Shown here: positions 61,040 through 64,000 of the stretch, piece by piece
Numbering within the stretch: position 1 is the stretch's first letter
Layout of the letters: each line of letters starts with the position of its first letter
Source of the DNA: an uncultured Bacteroidales bacterium
Lineage (GTDB): Bacteria; Bacteroidota; Bacteroidia; Bacteroidales; Bacteroidaceae
Assembly (NCBI GenBank): GCA_902801325.1
Contig: CADCHQ010000019.1
Span: forward strand, 1-64,000
DNA length: 64,000 nt
Direction of reading: 5' to 3'
The notes under the pieces: model-generated
Told to the model about the DNA's origin: nothing
Database searches by the model: none
The model's input: only the letters and a program-made list of their open reading frames with translations
Position numbers and translations under genes: made by a program

Positions 61040-61813
61040 ATGAAAAGATTTCTACTTTCATTGATGGCTATCGCCACCCTATCCATGCCCAGTATGGCAC
61101 AAAACATCGTGAAGAATCTCTACACCACTTCTTCCCGACTCGATTGCAAACAGATACAAAGCACGCAAACCGTACAACTCAACCGTTATCTCTTTGCCGG
61201 TTACAACACCCTGTGCTTACCCATGTCCGTTAGCAACGAACAATTGCAACAAACCCTTCCTGGCATTCGTCTCGAACGCATGGTTGCCGTACAGCAAGAA
61301 GGTAAGACCCTGAACCTTTGCTTCATCGACTGCACGAACGAAGGCATACAAGCAGGAGTTCCCTATCTGGTATTCTCGCCAAAGACCCAGAATCTGCGTC
61401 TCAAGAACACAGAAGCCATGAATCTCAGTGACAATCTTACCACCGTTCGCTTGTCTGACAGTCAAGGCAATACCGTATCTTTCAGCAGCAGTTGGCAGTC
61501 TATAAGCGAAGATGGTCTCTATGGCATTCCTGCTAAGCAAGACGCTCAAATACTGGAAAGCATTCTTATTCGTACCGATGCCGACAAGATTATTCTTCCC
61601 ACTCGTTGCAGCTTCAATTGGGAAAACCAGTCTTCCTCCGCCACCGATATCGTCATTCGTCACATCCAAAGTCTGGACGAGGTTACTGGCATCAACGAAT
61701 TGGCAAGTGATAAGTCATCGGGCAACAAGGCTATGTACGACCTCAACGGTCGCAAAATTAGCACAGCCAAGAAGGGTGTAGTTATTCAGAACGGAAAGAA
61801 AGTAATAAAATAA
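61040..61813 (+). CDS. Exported protein with short C-terminal tail
   Basis: 257 residues, signal peptide MKRFLLSLMAIATLSMPSMA. The body contains YLFAGYNTLCLPMSVSNEQL and GIQAGVPYLVFSPKTQNLRL, phrases common in Prevotella exported proteins of unknown function. The end, MYDLNGRKISTAKKGVVIQN, is the usual short tail. Its stop overlaps the next ATG (TAATG), so it is co-translated with the DUF2147 protein. Confidence 0.6.
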   Translation: MKRFLLSLMAIATLSMPSMAQNIVKNLYTTSSRLDCKQIQSTQTVQLNRYLFAGYNTLCLPMSVSNEQLQQTLPGIRLERMVAVQQEGKTLNLCFIDCTNEGIQAGVPYLVFSPKTQNLRLKNTEAMNLSDNLTTVRLSDSQGNTVSFSSSWQSISEDGLYGIPAKQDAQILESILIRTDADKIILPTRCSFNWENQSSSATDIVIRHIQSLDEVTGINELASDKSSGNKAMYDLNGRKISTAKKGVVIQNGKKVIK

Positions 61814-62253
61814 TGAAGAAGTTTCTTTTGACATTTGCCGTTGGCCTAATAGCCGCAATTGGTATATATGCACAACAAAAAGCTGACGATATTGTAGGGA
61901 CGTACAAGGTCGTGCAGAAAGGCGACAATTCGAAAGTTGAGATACGCAAGGTCGGGAATGGTTATCGTGCTCAAATCATTTGGCTCGAAAACATGAAAGA
62001 CAAAGACGGAAGTCTGCGTACGGATAAGAAGAATCCCGACAAGGCAAAGCGGAACACACCTTCGAACCAGATTGTACTCATCGATAAGGTTACTTATGAC
62101 GAGGCAAAAGGAGAATGGGGCAACGGACAGATTTATGATCCCCAACGCGGCAAACTGTTTAAGGTTCGTATTTCATTCAAGGATGCAAAGACGCTGAAAG
62201 TGCGTGGCTCATGGGGACCTATCAGCGAGACTGTATACTGGACCAAGATTTAA
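61813..62253 (+). CDS. DUF2147-family exported protein
   Basis: 146 residues with signal peptide (MKKFLLTFAVGLIAAIGIYA). The family's beta-barrel pattern is visible: DIVGTYKVVQKGDNSKVEI, GNGYRAQIIWLE, KRNTPSNQIVLIDKV and GQIYDPQRGKLFKVRI, then LKVRGSWGPISETVYW. DUF2147 proteins are small periplasmic lipocalin-like proteins of unknown function. Complete. Confidence 0.85.
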   Translation: MKKFLLTFAVGLIAAIGIYAQQKADDIVGTYKVVQKGDNSKVEIRKVGNGYRAQIIWLENMKDKDGSLRTDKKNPDKAKRNTPSNQIVLIDKVTYDEAKGEWGNGQIYDPQRGKLFKVRISFKDAKTLKVRGSWGPISETVYWTKI

Positions 62254-62552
62254 CCGCATCTAGGAACTACACAACATCGATTAAGGGGCAGGAATCCCCA
62301 ATGTCAATTGCTTTTGCACCATAGAACGTGAAACATCGTTTTATGGTGCAAATTCTTTTATACCCGATTGGTTCTTCAATTCTCTAAATTGACGCATGAT
62401 TGCAATCATACGCCTATTATTTTGTTAAACAATGTTAAATCTTATGGGGGTTAAGTGCAAAAACAGGCAAAAAGGGGCAAAAATCATTGAATTATGCACG
62501 TTTTTCACCCTATATATAGAGGGACATGAAAATTAACAAATAAAAAAGTACT
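62254..62552. other. Intergenic region upstream of the primary sigma gene
   Basis: 299 bases. The 3' half is A-rich with AAAAACAGGCAAAAAGGGGC and an AT-rich TATATATAGAGGG near the gene. I could not assign a definite promoter or hairpin. Confidence 0.4.
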
Positions 62553-63416
62553 ATGAAACAACTAAAAATTGGAACAAGCATTACACGACGTGAAAACCCA
62601 GCCCTTGAGATGTATCTTCAGAGTATTGGGCGCGAGGAACGGATTGGAATCGATGATGAAGTCGAACTGGCACAGCGTATCCGTAAAGGCGACCATGAAG
62701 CATTAGAGAAACTAACGCTGGCTAATCTGCGATTCGTGGTCAGCGTAGCGAAACAATACCAAAATCAAGGTTTACCGCTCTCTGACCTTATCAGCGAAGG
62801 CAATATCGGACTCATCAAGGCTGCAGAACGTTTCGATGAGACTCGAGGCTTCAAATTTATTTCCTATGCAGTGTGGTGGATTCGGCAGAGCATCATGCAG
62901 GCATTGGCCGAACAGGGACGTTGTGTGAGGTTGCCGCTCAACCAGGTTGGGATGCAAAATAAAATAAGCAAGGCCGTCAATCAATTCATGCAAGACAACA
63001 ATCGTCCACCCAGTGATGATGAACTGGCAGAAATACTGGAACTGTCGGCAGATAAGATTGGGGAATCACGACTTTCGAACGGGAAAGTTGTTTCCATCGA
63101 TGCCCCAATTGGTGATGACGATGGTAATACGATGAATGAAACACTCTTCGACAAGGATGCTCGGGCAACTGATGATGCTCTGATGGACGAATCGTTGTCA
63201 TGTGAAATCAATCGTCTTCTTGACACACTCACCCCACGTGAAAAAAGCATTCTGAAAATGTCCTTTGGACTCGGTCAACACGAAGAGAGTTTAGAGGAAA
63301 TAGGACTCTCTTTCGGATTGACTCGCGAACGTGTACGACAAATCCGAGAGAAAAGCATCCGCACTCTGCGAAAGAGGGCAAAAAATGGAAGGCTAAAACA
63401 GTTCCTGGGACGCTGA
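62553..63416 (+). CDS. rpoD: Primary sigma-70 factor (RpoD/SigA)
   Basis: 287 residues, the short Bacteroidetes type lacking region 1.1. Region 1.2 begins NPALEMYLQSIGREERI. Region 2 reads LRFVVSVAKQYQNQGLPLSD and RGFKFISYAVWWIRQSIMQA. Region 4 has FGLTRERVRQIREKSIRTL. This factor recognises the TTTG / TAnnTTTG promoters noted throughout the window. Single gene with a long leader. Confidence 0.96.
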   Translation: MKQLKIGTSITRRENPALEMYLQSIGREERIGIDDEVELAQRIRKGDHEALEKLTLANLRFVVSVAKQYQNQGLPLSDLISEGNIGLIKAAERFDETRGFKFISYAVWWIRQSIMQALAEQGRCVRLPLNQVGMQNKISKAVNQFMQDNNRPPSDDELAEILELSADKIGESRLSNGKVVSIDAPIGDDDGNTMNETLFDKDARATDDALMDESLSCEINRLLDTLTPREKSILKMSFGLGQHEESLEEIGLSFGLTRERVRQIREKSIRTLRKRAKNGRLKQFLGR

Positions 63417-63420
63417 GGTA

Positions 63421-64000
63421 TCAGAACCGAACACTCATAGTAGCACCAAACTGGAAGGGTGTACCACGCTGAGCAAAGAAGAGTTGGGCACCCGTGGCAT
63501 TGCTGTCGAAAGCGAAAGTATTATAGCGGGTGTTAGTAAGGTTATTGCCCCATAGATTGAGGGAGATATCCTTGGCAAAATCGAAACGCAAGTGAGCACC
63601 AAGGGTAGCATAAAACTTTTGCGAATAGGTATTGGCTTCATCCCAGTAGGTTTGTCCTTGAGCTGTTGTGTTCACACCTAAGGTAAGAGCACGAAAGGCT
63701 TTTGTTGAAATGGGTATGCGATAGTCAACACGAGCCGCTAAGGTATGAGCAGGGATAAAGGGAACAAGATTATCCTTATAGGAAACATCTTTACCATCGA
63801 TGGTGTCCTCATATTTCTTGAAGGCAGCATGGGTATAACCGTAAGAAAGGTTGTAAGCAAGACGGTTATCGATGGCATGGCCCCGAAGCGATACCTCTAA
63901 ACCACAGCTGTAACTCTTAGCGGCATTCACCGTCAGGCGACCATAGCCATAGTTGTTGGCAAACTTCGACACCTGCTGATTATGCACCTCCATATAGAAG
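63421..64000 (-). CDS. TonB-dependent receptor, C-terminal part (cut by the window edge)
   Basis: At least 193 residues, open to the right edge, so the N-terminal part is missing. The visible barrel has long aromatic strands (KSYSCGLEVSLRGHAIDNRL, AYNLSYGYTHAAFKKYEDT) and ends DISLNLWGNNLTNTRYNTFA and FGATMSVRF with the terminal Phe needed for outer-membrane insertion. NLWGNNLTNTRYN is the classic penultimate motif of TonB-dependent receptors. The ligand is not predictable. Confidence 0.88.
   Translation of the reverse strand, partial: FYMEVHNQQVSKFANNYGYGRLTVNAAKSYSCGLEVSLRGHAIDNRLAYNLSYGYTHAAFKKYEDTIDGKDVSYKDNLVPFIPAHTLAARVDYRIPISTKAFRALTLGVNTTAQGQTYWDEANTYSQKFYATLGAHLRFDFAKDISLNLWGNNLTNTRYNTFAFDSNATGAQLFFAQRGTPFQFGATMSVRF

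Overview
The window looks like a chromosomal segment of a Bacteroidales bacterium, most likely a Prevotella/Segatella relative. The evidence is the recurrent Bacteroidetes promoter pattern (TTTG, about 20 nt, TAnnTTTG), BspA-like leucine-rich repeats, type IX secretion (T9SS) style C-terminal tails, a gingipain-type C25 peptidase, an S46 dipeptidyl-peptidase, methylmalonyl-CoA mutase, GLPGLI and 'smalltalk' family proteins, and a short primary sigma factor without region 1.1. There is one tRNA (Gln-TTG). I see no rRNA and no CRISPR array.

Layout. 1-2.3 kb: end of a BspA-like protein, an O-antigen-ligase-like membrane protein and a small Cys/His protein. 2.6-11.2 kb: an AT-rich defence-type island. 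On the + strand it has a 49-aa ORF, a ParB-fold protein and a D12-class adenine methyltransferase. On the - strand it has a five-gene, translationally packed operon: cytosine-C5 methyltransferase, a double-GHKL histidine-kinase-like ATPase, a receiver protein, a CHAT/caspase-like protease and an AbiH protein. 11.9-13.2 kb: an AAA/DUF4143 ATPase. 13.5-18.3 kb: a secreted C25 peptidase cluster. 18.4-22.2 kb: a RelA/SpoT-domain protein, then a PHP-plus-ABC-type ATPase (TrlF-like) overlapping a small partner; this is a second likely defence site. 22.3-26.3 kb: small secreted protein, GLPGLI protein and TonB-dependent-receptor-like protein, behind a copy of the leader that precedes the C25 cluster.

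26.4-31.5 kb: the Bacteroidales VirE/DUF4248/smalltalk/amidase/HU module, preceded by a promoter and a 124-nt near-continuous hairpin. 31.7-42.8 kb: core genes: a CotH kinase, mutB and mutA (succinate/propionate interconversion), a Na/Pi symporter with a phosphate-type two-component pair, a PepSY-like lipoprotein and a CDP-alcohol phosphatidyltransferase. 43-51 kb: tRNA-Gln, an SDR dehydrogenase, tyrS, ruvB, a DUF6359-type secreted protein and a nucleoside-recognition membrane protein. 51-64 kb: flippase, Tat-type metallophosphoesterase, S46 peptidase, M50-like protein, DEAD-box helicase, PfkB kinase, LuxR-type regulator, secreted proteins, rpoD, and the end of a TonB-dependent receptor.

The most unusual signals are: (1) about 140-150 bp GC-rich inverted-repeat elements that sit directly after one gene's stop and supply the start codon plus about 22 N-terminal residues of the next gene (tyrS, flippase), with half-copies inserted in frame inside other genes; (2) the methyltransferase / GHKL kinase / receiver / CHAT / AbiH operon, whose AbiH frame has no standard start codon at the expected site; (3) a dispersed promoter cassette with a conserved 20-nt spacer; (4) the long structured leader before the VirE module. 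Functions are read from sequence motifs alone; no database search was possible.
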